From NCBI RefSeq assembly GCF_001984065.1, contig NZ_LYVP01000004.1:91841-155840 (forward strand): 64,000 bases of DNA, written 5' to 3'. Positions 55,960 through 63,934 of the stretch are shown one piece after another. The translations under genes were made by a program, and so were the position numbers. The stretch is from Pseudomonas sp. KK4. Lineage in GTDB: Bacteria; Pseudomonadota; Gammaproteobacteria; Pseudomonadales; Pseudomonadaceae. Numbering within the stretch: position 1 is the stretch's first letter; every line of letters begins with the position of its first letter. Under the pieces are notes generated by a model. The model was not told the origin of the DNA and made no database searches. It saw nothing but the letters and a program-made list of their open reading frames with translations.

Positions 55960-56589
55960 ATGTCCCAGCAACCGATCAAACTTTATCGCCACCCTTTGTC
56001 CGGCCACTCTCATCGGGTTGAACTGATGCTGTCCCTGCTCGGCCTGCCGACAGAACTGGTCTTTGTCGACTTGATGAAGGGCGCTCACAAAACCCCTGAG
56101 TTCCTGGCGATCAACAGTTTCGGACAAGTGCCGGTGATCGATGACAACGGTACTGTGCTGGCAGACTCCAACGCCATTCTGGTTTACCTGGCCGCCAAAT
56201 ACGGCAAGGGCCAGTGGCTGCCGACCTATCCGATCGAGCAGGCCAACGTTCAGCGCTGGCTGTCGGTGGCCGCCGGTCAAATCAACTCGGGCCCGGCCAC
56301 TGCACGACTGATTACCGTGTTTGGCGCCGGTTACGACGCCGAAGAGGCGATCAAACGTTCCCATGCCCTGCTCAAGGTCATGGAAGAGGAATTGGGCCAG
56401 AGCAAATTCCTCGCCGGTGACAAGCCGACCGTCGCCGATGTTGCCGCCTACACTTACGTGGCTCACGCACCGGAAGGCAATGTCGCGCTGACTGACTACC
56501 CACATGTTCGTGCCTGGCTCGGCAGCATCGAAGCACTGCCCAACTTCGTTGGCATGCAACGTACCGCCAAGGGTTTGCAGCAGGCTTGA
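55960..56589 (+). CDS. Glutathione S-transferase family protein (2)
   Basis: This 209-residue GST has [21 protein letters not shown] near residues 8-28 with a serine-type active site, [19 protein letters not shown] near 53, and a helical C-terminal domain with [15 protein letters not shown] near 149. It lies behind a shared-block promoter and before two tandem LysR genes. A terminator follows. The substrate is unknown. Confidence 0.92.
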   Translation: MSQQPIKLYRHPLSGHSHRVELMLSLLGLPTELVFVDLMKGAHKTPEFLAINSFGQVPVIDDNGTVLADSNAILVYLAAKYGKGQWLPTYPIEQANVQRWLSVAAGQINSGPATARLITVFGAGYDAEEAIKRSHALLKVMEEELGQSKFLAGDKPTVADVAAYTYVAHAPEGNVALTDYPHVRAWLGSIEALPNFVGMQRTAKGLQQA

Positions 56590-56600
56590 CCTGATCCACA

Positions 56601-56642
56601 AGGAGCTTGCCGGGACAATCATTCCGGCAAGCTCCTTTTTTT
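56601..56642 (+). terminator. Terminator after GST 2
   Basis: AGGAGCTTGCCGG (56601-56613) pairs perfectly with CCGGCAAGCTCCT (56624-56636), followed by a run of T. Confidence 0.9.
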
Positions 56643-56791
56643 GTTTGTCCCGCCGATTTCCTGTTCGCTTGCCGTCGCTGCAGCCAGCCCGACAGCGCGT
56701 GCGAAATTCGCTGCAGCCGACGATACTGGCAAACAGGTCTGCCTGCGCGTCGCGGCCAGATACCTCGCTGTCCTCTCATCAAGGGTCGCTT

Positions 56792-57712
56792 ATGGATCGT
56801 TTTCAGGAAATGCAGATATTCATGGCCGTTGCCGAGGAAGAAGGCTTTGCCGCCGCCGCCCGCCGTTTGAATATTTCCCCCCCCAGCGTGACCCGTGCCA
56901 TCGCCGCGATGGAAGAACGTATCGGTACACAACTGCTTTCCCGAACCACCCGCAGCCTGCATCTGACTGAGGCTGGGCAACGCTATCTGGAGGATTGTCG
57001 GCGCATCCTCAGTGAAATCGACGAAGCGGAGGAGGCCGCCGCCGGCAGTTACTCGATCCCCTGCGGCCATCTGACCGTGACCGCGTCGGTGCTGTTTGGC
57101 GAGTTGTACATCGCGCCGCTTCTGGCCGACTACGTCGACCAGTTTCCCTCCGTGCATCTGAACGCCTTGCTGGTCGACCGTGTGGTGAACATGGCGGACG
57201 AGGGCATCGACGTGGCCATCCGCATTGGCCATTTGCATGAGAGCAACCAGCACGCCATCAAGGTCGGCGAAGTCCGCCAGGTGATCTGCGGCACCCCCGA
57301 GTATTTCGAGCGCAATGGCAGGCCACGCCATCCCGGTGAGCTGAGTAGTGCCAAGATCGTCATGTCGTCGGCCAGTCATCTGCTGAGCGATTGGCAATTC
57401 GTCAATGACGGCAACCCCTTGAGTTTTCGCTTTGAACCGCGCCTGGTGGTCACCGCCAATCAGGCGGCAATCAATATCGCCAGCCTGGGTTGGGGCATCA
57501 CTCGGGTGTTGTCCTATCAGGTCGCCAGTCAGGTCGCCGCGGGTGAACTGGAGGTGGTGCTGGAGGATTTCGAGCCGCCGGCGCTGCCCATCCAGGTGGT
57601 GTACCTCAAAAGCACTCGAGTGCCGGCAAAGGTGCGCACCTTCGTGGACTTTCTCGCGGATCGACTGGGCAAGGATTCGGCGCTCCAGGCTGTGGTGAAG
57701 GGTTCTGCCTGA
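56792..57712 (+). CDS. LysR family regulator, tandem copy 1
   Basis: This 306-residue CrgA-type regulator starts MDRFQEMQIFMAVAEEEGFA and has a winged helix-turn-helix (about 18-40) and an effector domain with EGIDVAIRIGHL near 137. I choose the ATG at 56792; the upstream open frame runs back through the GST terminator. It overlaps the next, paralogous regulator by one base (TGATG). Its target is unknown. Confidence 0.88.
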   Translation: MDRFQEMQIFMAVAEEEGFAAAARRLNISPPSVTRAIAAMEERIGTQLLSRTTRSLHLTEAGQRYLEDCRRILSEIDEAEEAAAGSYSIPCGHLTVTASVLFGELYIAPLLADYVDQFPSVHLNALLVDRVVNMADEGIDVAIRIGHLHESNQHAIKVGEVRQVICGTPEYFERNGRPRHPGELSSAKIVMSSASHLLSDWQFVNDGNPLSFRFEPRLVVTANQAAINIASLGWGITRVLSYQVASQVAAGELEVVLEDFEPPALPIQVVYLKSTRVPAKVRTFVDFLADRLGKDSALQAVVKGSA

Positions 57713-58623
57713 TGGATCGCTACCATGAAATGCTGATGTTCGAAGCGCTGTCGGAGCATCCCAGCCTGGCGGCTGCGGCCCGTCGCCTGGATGTGTCCGG
57801 GCCTACGGTGATGCGCGCCATCGCACGGCTGGAGGCGCGGCTGGGCGTGCCGTTGCTGCTGCGCAGCACCCGAGGGGTGTCGCTGACCGAAGCCGGCGCC
57901 GGGTTCATGGCCGATTGTTCGCGCATTCTCAGGGCCGTCGAGGACGCCGAGGCGTCGGCCAAGGGCTCGCACGTGCAGGCCCAGGGCAATCTCACGGTGC
58001 TGATGCCGTTGCTGTTCAGCCGCTATGTCATGGCCTCGATGCTGACGGACTACATGAACCTGTATCCGGAGGTAAAAGTCTTTGCGCAATACCATGATCG
58101 TTTCCCGAACATGCATGAAGAGGGCATTGACGTGGCGGTGCTGGTGGGCAATCTGCCCAGTTCGTCATTGATTGCCCGGCATGTGGGCCATGTGCGCTCG
58201 ATGGTGTGCAGCAGCCCAGCGTATCTGGCCGCTCATGGCGAGCCCGGTGTACCGCAAGATCTGGCCAATCATCGACTGGTCGCCACCCATGCCTATCGGG
58301 ACCGGGTGCAGTGGGACTTTCATCAGGACGGTGAGTTGAATCACATCAAGGCGAAAACTCGGATCAGTTGCGCGACGGTGCAGGCCGCCATCGACGCGAC
58401 CGCCCATGGCGCCGGCATTACCCGTTGCCTGAGTTATCCGCTGTACGAGTACCTGAACAGCGGGCGATTGCGACGTGTGCTGCAGCCCTACGAGCTACCG
58501 GCGCTGCCGGTGCACGTGGTGTACCGCGAAGGTCGCAGGGCCTCGATGCGGGTACGCAGCTTCGTCGACCACATCGTCGAAGGCCTGCGCGAACATCCGG
58601 CCATGCAGCCGGATGCCCTTTGA
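57712..58623 (+). CDS. LysR family regulator, tandem copy 2
   Basis: This 303-residue paralog of the preceding regulator starts MDRYHEMLMFEALSEHPSLA. The helix-turn-helix reads LAAAARRLDVSGPTVMRAIARLE and the effector domain has EGIDVAVLVGNLP. Its ATG shares a base with the upstream stop, so the two regulators are translationally coupled and may form mixed dimers. Confidence 0.88.
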   Translation: MDRYHEMLMFEALSEHPSLAAAARRLDVSGPTVMRAIARLEARLGVPLLLRSTRGVSLTEAGAGFMADCSRILRAVEDAEASAKGSHVQAQGNLTVLMPLLFSRYVMASMLTDYMNLYPEVKVFAQYHDRFPNMHEEGIDVAVLVGNLPSSSLIARHVGHVRSMVCSSPAYLAAHGEPGVPQDLANHRLVATHAYRDRVQWDFHQDGELNHIKAKTRISCATVQAAIDATAHGAGITRCLSYPLYEYLNSGRLRRVLQPYELPALPVHVVYREGRRASMRVRSFVDHIVEGLREHPAMQPDAL

Positions 58624-58662
58624 ATCATTACGATCACGATACCGCCGAACAACACAAAAACC

Positions 58663-58752
58663 TGTGGGAGCGGGCTTGCTCGCGAAGGCGTCAGGTCATC
58701 CGATATGGATGTTGAATGTGCTGACCTCTTCGCGAGCAAGCCCGCTCCCACA
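58663..58752. repeat. REP-type inverted pair (BIME-like)
   Basis: TGTGGGAGCGGGCTTGCTCG at the left is mirrored as CGAGCAAGCCCGCTCCCACA at the right, with further pairing (GGCGTCAGGTCA-like arms) and a 25-base centre. It is a typical P. fluorescens group REP doublet, lying between a LysR gene and a broken gene. Confidence 0.85.
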
Positions 58753-58772
58753 GTGGATATCACCTCGGTTTG

Positions 58773-59138
58773 TCACTTGGCAGTAGCAGCGGTCTCGATC
58801 AGGCTGGCAACCACCTTCGGATTGGACACCATCACCACATGGGACGCGCCCTTGACCACCACGGTCTTCTTGGCGTGTGCCCGCTCAGCCATGAACACCT
58901 GGGCCTGCGCCGGGATGTTCTTGTCCTTGTCGCCGTAGACGAAATACGACGGAACGGTTTTCCACGCGGGCTCGCTCGAGGCTTCATTGAGCGCCGCGAC
59001 GGTCACCGGGCGCTGGGTCGCGGCCATCAATGTTGCGTCCGCATTCGACACGTCCGCAGCGAACTGGTCATGGAACTTGTCCTGCTGGATGTACAGGTCC
59101 TTGCCACCATCGGCCAGTTCAACCGGTGGCGCCAGGAT
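58773..59138 (-). pseudogene. Alpha/beta hydrolase, 3' remnant
   Basis: The last 121 codons encode the C-terminal part of an alpha/beta hydrolase: DKFHDQFAADVSNADATLMA, then VPSYFVYGDKDKNIPAQAQVF with the acid residue, and KGASHVVMVSNP with the catalytic His. The N-terminal half with the nucleophilic elbow is missing. The frame continues upstream as unrelated sequence with a poor coding character, so this is a deletion remnant beside the REP pair. Confidence 0.75.
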
Positions 59139-59231
59139 GCTGTGTCTCGCATGTGTCTGACTGACCCGTCCAGCGCATGGAAATGCGTCTGAAATCCCCT
59201 GAGCTACAAACGGATACACGCCGCTCGGGCA

Positions 59232-59305
59232 TTTCAGTGGGCGAAACAGTGGATTGTATTTCGTGGTCGTTCCCCACACCGCGGTTAAAGCGGAGCATGG
59301 GCCCA
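59232..59305 (+). promoter_or_regulatory. Shared-block promoter, copy 3 (DJ-1 gene)
   Basis: TTTCAG (59232-59237), a 17-base spacer containing GCGAAACAGTGGAT, and TGTATT (59255-59260), followed by TCGTGGTCGTTCCCCAC. It is a diverged copy of the blocks at 48.7 and 55.8 kb. Confidence 0.6.
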
Positions 59306-59343
59306 CACACTCTTCCAAGCCTTGAAACGGAGGCTCATACCCG

Positions 59344-59970
59344 ATGAAACGCGTGCTCATGTTACTGGCCAACGGCGTCGAACCACTGGAAATGGCCGCT
59401 TTTACCGACGTGCTCGGTTGGGCCAACCTGTTGGGTGATCACCCTGTGGAACTGGTCAACGCCGGCCTTCGCCGCAACATCCTGACCACCTTCGGCCTCA
59501 GCCTCAATCCGAGTTTTCTGTTGAGCGATCTGGACCTGAACAGCTTCGACGCCCTGGCATTGCCGGGTGGTTTCGAGCCGTCGGGTTTTTACGAAGAAGC
59601 CTTGAGCGAACCGTTCCTGGCGACCATCCGTCACTTCGTCGCGGCCGGTAAACCGGTGGCCAGCGTTTGCGTGTCTTCGGTGTGCCTGGGCGTGGCCGGT
59701 GTGCTGCGCGACAGGAACGCCACCACCTATCACCAGGAGGGCGGCAAGCGGAAAAACCAACTCGTGGAAACCGGTGCTCGCTTCGTCGATCGGCCAGTGG
59801 TTGTCGATGGCCAGATCATCACGTCCAGCGGCCCGGGCACTGCGACTGAAGTGGCCTTCGTACTGCTCGAGAAAATCACCCACGCCGAAAATGCAGCGTT
59901 CGTGCGCAAGAAAATGCGCTTCGCCACCCCCGACCGTGACTGGTACGAGACGCCGCAAGTGCCTGCATAA
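59344..59970 (+). CDS. DJ-1/PfpI family protein
   Basis: This 208-residue protein has the class I glutamine amidotransferase-like fold of DJ-1/PfpI: LLANGVEPLEMAAFTDVL near residue 7 and the cysteine elbow ASVCVSSVCLG near 105-115. Members act as chaperones, glyoxalases, hydratases (isonitrile hydratase type) or stress sensors. ATG follows CGGAGG. It has its own shared-block promoter. Confidence 0.88.
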   Translation: MKRVLMLLANGVEPLEMAAFTDVLGWANLLGDHPVELVNAGLRRNILTTFGLSLNPSFLLSDLDLNSFDALALPGGFEPSGFYEEALSEPFLATIRHFVAAGKPVASVCVSSVCLGVAGVLRDRNATTYHQEGGKRKNQLVETGARFVDRPVVVDGQIITSSGPGTATEVAFVLLEKITHAENAAFVRKKMRFATPDRDWYETPQVPA

Positions 59971-60027
59971 CCCGGCAACAAGCTGCTTTTTCTCGATTTC
60001 TGCTGACCTCTTCCAAAGGATGTACCC

Positions 60028-60708
60028 ATGTTCAATCTTTCCAACGCTGTGGATTACTACTACTGGCCGACACCCAATGGACAGAAAGTCGCCATTTTTC
60101 TCGAGGAATTGGAGCGCCCCTACGTCGCGCATCCGATCAACATCAGCAAGGGCGAGCAGTTTTCCACCGAGTTCACGCGCATTTCGCCCAATCAACGCAT
60201 CCCGGCGATCGTTGATCGAGAGACCGGTGTCGCGGTTTTCGAATCGGGGGCGATCCTGTTGTACCTGGCGCAGCGCCGCGGGCAATTTATCCCGTCCGAT
60301 ACCCATGGCGCGGCTGAAGTCATGCAATGGCTGTTCTGGCAGGCGGCGAACCTGGGGCCGATATTGGGCCAGGCGGTGTTCTTCCTCAATTACGCCTCCG
60401 AGCATGTGCCACTGGCCGTGGCGCGGTTCAGTAAAGAGACCGAGCGTTTGTACGGCGTGCTGGAGCAACAGCTCAGTGAACGACCTTACGTCGCCGGCGA
60501 GTACTCCATTGCCGATATGGCGATCTATCCTTGGGTGCTGCAACACGACAAGCAGGGCATGACGCTCGATGCTTATCCCAACGTAGCGGCCTGGCTGGCG
60601 AAAATCAGCCGGCGTCCGGCAGTGATTCGTGCCTACGCCAAGGGGGAGCAAATTCGGCCGTCGGCTCAGACCGATCAGGACAGAAAAAAGCTGTATGGGC
60701 TCCCATAG
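60028..60708 (+). CDS. Glutathione S-transferase, YfcG-like (3)
   Basis: This 226-residue protein fits the nu-class/YfcG group that reduces disulfides using two glutathiones: YYWPTPNGQKVAIFLEELE near residues 11-29, SPNQRIPAIVD near 53, and a helical domain with YSIADMAIYPW near 155. ATG follows AAAGGATG. It is downstream of the DJ-1 gene by 57 bases and may be co-transcribed. Confidence 0.9.
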   Translation: MFNLSNAVDYYYWPTPNGQKVAIFLEELERPYVAHPINISKGEQFSTEFTRISPNQRIPAIVDRETGVAVFESGAILLYLAQRRGQFIPSDTHGAAEVMQWLFWQAANLGPILGQAVFFLNYASEHVPLAVARFSKETERLYGVLEQQLSERPYVAGEYSIADMAIYPWVLQHDKQGMTLDAYPNVAAWLAKISRRPAVIRAYAKGEQIRPSAQTDQDRKKLYGLP

Positions 60709-60783
60709 GCCTGTCGCCACTCGTCAACACTGCGTTGCGGCCGGCGAGAGAAGGCACCTGTTTACGAATGCGTAGAGGTGATC

Positions 60784-62856
60784 ATGAGTCAGTCGGACGC
60801 GCCAGGTGCTTCGCCCTGGCATGCCGGTGAGCGGCAATTGCAGCAAAGCGTCGGCGTCGCCGATCAGATGGAAGTGTTCGGGCGCAAAGTCGTACGGGAC
60901 TACATGCCCGATCAACATCGATTGTTCTACGAACAGCTGCCTTACCTGGTGGTGGGCGCGGTCGATGAACAGGGCATGCCTTGGGCCACGTTGATCGAAG
61001 GCCCGCCGGGTTTCATCCATTCCCCCGATCCGCGTGTGCTGCAACTCGAGCGCCTGCCCGCCGAAGGCGATCCGGTCCGGGCGGCGCTGAAACCGGGGGC
61101 AGCGGTGGGGCTGTTGGGCATCGACCTGAAGACCCGAAGGCGCAATCGCATGAACGGCAACATCAGCACCGCCTCCTCAGGCGGTTGTGCCGTTTCTGTG
61201 GTGCACGCTTTCGGCAACTGCCCGCAGTACATCCAGTTGCGCGGCGTTGAACCGGTCAGCCTGGGCCACGCCTCAGCCAGCGTCCCGGCTGAACGTCTCA
61301 ATGAACTGGATGAAGATGCGAAGGCGACCATCAACAAGGCCGACACCTTTTTTCTTGCCAGCTACGTGGACCTCGACGGCGACCCGTCCCGACGCTCGGT
61401 GGACGTCTCGCACCGGGGCGGCAACTCGGGCTTCGTCAGGATCGAAGGCAATGTGCTGACGATCCCCGATTTCGCCGGCAACCTGCACTTCAACACCTTG
61501 GGCAATTTCCTGCTCAACCCGCGCGCAGGGCTGGTGTTCATCGATTTTGAAACGGGCGACATGCTGCAGGTCGCCGGGCATACCCAGCTCATTCTTGATG
61601 GACCGCAGATTGCCGCATTCCAGGGGGCCGAACGGCTCTGGACCCTGACCGTGGAGCAGGTGGTGCGGCGTCGCGCCGTGCTGGCCCTGCGCTGGCGGTT
61701 CGAAGGCTTTTCACCCAACAGCCTGCTGACCGGCAGTTGGGAACAGGCCGAGGGCCGGTTGCAGGCCGATGCCTTGCGCGATCAATGGCGGCCGCTGCGG
61801 GTCACGCGGATCGTCGACGAGAGCAGCACCATCCGCTCCTTTTACTTTGAACCGGCCGACGGCGCAGGCATGCCGCGTTTCGAGGCCGGGCAACACCTGC
61901 CGGTGCGCTTTTGCCTGGCCGAAGGGCAGACACCGCTGGTCAGGACCTACAGCCTGTCGAGCGCACCGTCGGACAGTTTTTTCCGCATCAGCGTCAAGCG
62001 TGAGGGTTTGATTTCGTCTCATCTGCACGACCGCGTTCAGGTCGGGGATCTGGTTGAGGCCCGCGCCCCGCAAGGACGCTTCACCGTGCAGGCCGATGAG
62101 TATCGGCCCTTGGTGCTGCTGGCCGCGGGCGTGGGCGTGACGCCGCTGCTGTCGATGCTGCGTGAAGTGATTTATGAAGGCGAACGTATCCGTCGCACGC
62201 GGCCCACCTGGTTCATTCAAAGTGCGCGCAGCCTGGCGGAGCTCGGCTTTCGCGATGAGTTGTATGAGCTGGCGACCCGTGCCAAGGACAAGATCCGTGC
62301 GCTGCGCCTGCTCAGTCAGCCGGAGGAGCACGCTCGTGAAGGCGAGGATTTCGAGGTGGCGGGGCGCGTCGACATTGCGCTGCTCAAGGCCTTGTTGCCC
62401 TTGGACGATTACGACTTTTACCTGTGCGGCCCCGGTGCCTTTACCCAGGCGCTGTATGACGGCCTGCGTGAATTGCGCATCGGCGATGATCGCATCCACG
62501 CCGAGACGTTCGGACCTTCGACCCTGATTCGCCAACGGGATCAAGTGACGCCGGCGGTCGAACAAATACCGGCGGCCAGCAGCCCGGTCAAAGTACTGTT
62601 CTCGGCGTCGGCCAAGGAAGCGCGTTGGGAGCCGGGGGGCGGGAGTCTACTGGAGCTGGCCGAAAGCCGTGGCCTGAACCCGGACTTCAGTTGCCGGGGC
62701 GGTTCGTGCGGTACCTGCCGGACCCGATTGGTCAGCGGGCAAGTGCACTATCTGAATCTGCCAGCCGAGATGCCGGCCGAAGGGGAGGTACTGATCTGCT
62801 GTGCGGTGCCGGCGCAAGCCAAGGAGGGCGAGGCCCCCCTGGTGCTGGATGTGTGA
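60784..62856 (+). CDS. Fusion of PNPOx-like flavin domain, ferredoxin reductase and 2Fe-2S ferredoxin
   Basis: This 690-residue protein joins three modules: a pyridoxamine-5'-phosphate-oxidase-like split-barrel domain (about 1-320; LPYLVVGAVDEQGMPWATLI near 55), an FAD/NAD(P) reductase (about 335-570; RTYSLSSAP and AAGVGVTPLLSMLREV) and a C-terminal ferredoxin with CRGGSCGTC near 639. It should pass electrons from NAD(P)H through 2Fe-2S to a flavin site. ATG at 60784 follows AGAGG. The substrate is unknown; context suggests electrophile or oxidant detoxification. Confidence 0.88.
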   Translation: MSQSDAPGASPWHAGERQLQQSVGVADQMEVFGRKVVRDYMPDQHRLFYEQLPYLVVGAVDEQGMPWATLIEGPPGFIHSPDPRVLQLERLPAEGDPVRAALKPGAAVGLLGIDLKTRRRNRMNGNISTASSGGCAVSVVHAFGNCPQYIQLRGVEPVSLGHASASVPAERLNELDEDAKATINKADTFFLASYVDLDGDPSRRSVDVSHRGGNSGFVRIEGNVLTIPDFAGNLHFNTLGNFLLNPRAGLVFIDFETGDMLQVAGHTQLILDGPQIAAFQGAERLWTLTVEQVVRRRAVLALRWRFEGFSPNSLLTGSWEQAEGRLQADALRDQWRPLRVTRIVDESSTIRSFYFEPADGAGMPRFEAGQHLPVRFCLAEGQTPLVRTYSLSSAPSDSFFRISVKREGLISSHLHDRVQVGDLVEARAPQGRFTVQADEYRPLVLLAAGVGVTPLLSMLREVIYEGERIRRTRPTWFIQSARSLAELGFRDELYELATRAKDKIRALRLLSQPEEHAREGEDFEVAGRVDIALLKALLPLDDYDFYLCGPGAFTQALYDGLRELRIGDDRIHAETFGPSTLIRQRDQVTPAVEQIPAASSPVKVLFSASAKEARWEPGGGSLLELAESRGLNPDFSCRGGSCGTCRTRLVSGQVHYLNLPAEMPAEGEVLICCAVPAQAKEGEAPLVLDV

Positions 62857-62881
62857 AGCGAGTGCCATCGGCCACCCATGA

Positions 62882-63544
62882 TCAGGCGACAGCTTGTGCA
62901 GGGCGGGCATGCACGGCCACGGTGTTCGGATGCTTGACCAACGACTTGAAGGTCTTGTTGTCGGCATCCAGGGCATCGATCGAACCGCTGCCGATGTCGT
63001 AGACCCAGCCATGCAGATTGACCAGGCCTTTTTCCTGGGCCAGGCGCACGCTCGGGTGGGTCTGGATGTTGGCCAGTTGGGCGATGACGTTTTCACGCAC
63101 CATCGAACTGACTTTGGCGGCTTCACTGGCGTGAGGGCGCGCTTCGTTGATGACTTTCGCCGACTCGGCGTGTTGCAACCAGCCAGCGACGGCAGGCAGG
63201 TGATCCATGCAGGTGCACTTGGCCACGGCCGTCATGGCGCCGCAATCGGAGTGGCCGCAGATCACGATATCGGTCACGCCCAGTACCGCGACGGCGTATT
63301 CGACAGTCGCCGACACGCCACCGGAATGCGGGCTGTAGGACGGCACGATGTTGCCGGCGTTACGGATCACGAACAGCTCACCGGGTTCTTGCTGGGTCAG
63401 CAGTTCCGGCACCACGCGGCTGTCGGAGCAGGTGATGAACAATGTGCCTGGGTTCTGCGTGGTGGACAGGTGTTTGAACAGGTCAGTGCGTTGCGGAAAT
63501 GCTTCTTTCTGGAACTTCAGGAAACCTTCGATGAGCGCTTTCAT
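62882..63544 (-). CDS. cynT: Beta carbonic anhydrase of the cyanate locus
   Basis: This 220-residue cytoplasmic enzyme has zinc ligands in CSDSRVVPE near residue 39 and GHSDCGAM near 97. In the cyanate pathway it supplies and recycles the bicarbonate that cyanase consumes. It is on the same strand as the DUF2790 gene and cynS immediately upstream, so the call as CynT rests on both sequence and context. Confidence 0.9.
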   Translation of the reverse strand: MKALIEGFLKFQKEAFPQRTDLFKHLSTTQNPGTLFITCSDSRVVPELLTQQEPGELFVIRNAGNIVPSYSPHSGGVSATVEYAVAVLGVTDIVICGHSDCGAMTAVAKCTCMDHLPAVAGWLQHAESAKVINEARPHASEAAKVSSMVRENVIAQLANIQTHPSVRLAQEKGLVNLHGWVYDIGSGSIDALDADNKTFKSLVKHPNTVAVHARPAQAVA

Positions 63545-63581
63545 GATGCTTACCTCTTATTGAATGTTGAAAGAGTGACAA

Positions 63582-63830
63582 TCAGTTGGTGCAGCCGCTG
63601 CCGATCACGCTGTATTCCAGGACATGGGTTTCACCGTGAGAATCGCGGTAAGTCATTTGCACCGGCGTCGGGCCGCAGACATCCGCGGTCGGTGTAATGT
63701 GAATGACCTTGGCGATGTCCAGGTGCATGCCGTACGCATAGGGAACGGCCTCGGGTGCGACCTGGGCTTGCTGTGCGTAGGCAGAAAGCGATGCCGTCAG
63801 GGACAGGGCGAGAAACAGAAATTTTTTCAT
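63582..63830 (-). CDS. DUF2790 family periplasmic protein (2)
   Basis: This 82-residue protein has a signal peptide (about residues 1-19, ending AYA) and the DUF2790 core YGMHLDIAKVIHITPTADVCG ending GSGC. It lies between cynS and cynT on the same strand, 37 bases before cynT, and so is probably part of the cyanate operon. ATG at 63830 is used rather than 63848 because it begins the signal peptide. Function unknown. Confidence 0.87.
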   Translation of the reverse strand: MKKFLFLALSLTASLSAYAQQAQVAPEAVPYAYGMHLDIAKVIHITPTADVCGPTPVQMTYRDSHGETHVLEYSVIGSGCTN

Positions 63831-63891
63831 GATGAATCCTCCATTCAAATGTGGTGATTGATCGAAAGGGTTAAGAAATTTTTTTCAAGCA

Positions 63892-63911
63892 GGCCCGCAA
63901 GGCTGCGGGCC
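63892..63911 (-). other. Hairpin between cynS and the DUF2790 gene
   Basis: GGCCCGCA pairs with TGCGGGCC across four bases, but no T-run follows directly, so it may protect or partly attenuate the transcript rather than end it. Confidence 0.5.
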
Positions 63912-63934
63912 GATTTACTGGAGCGGTTGCATCC

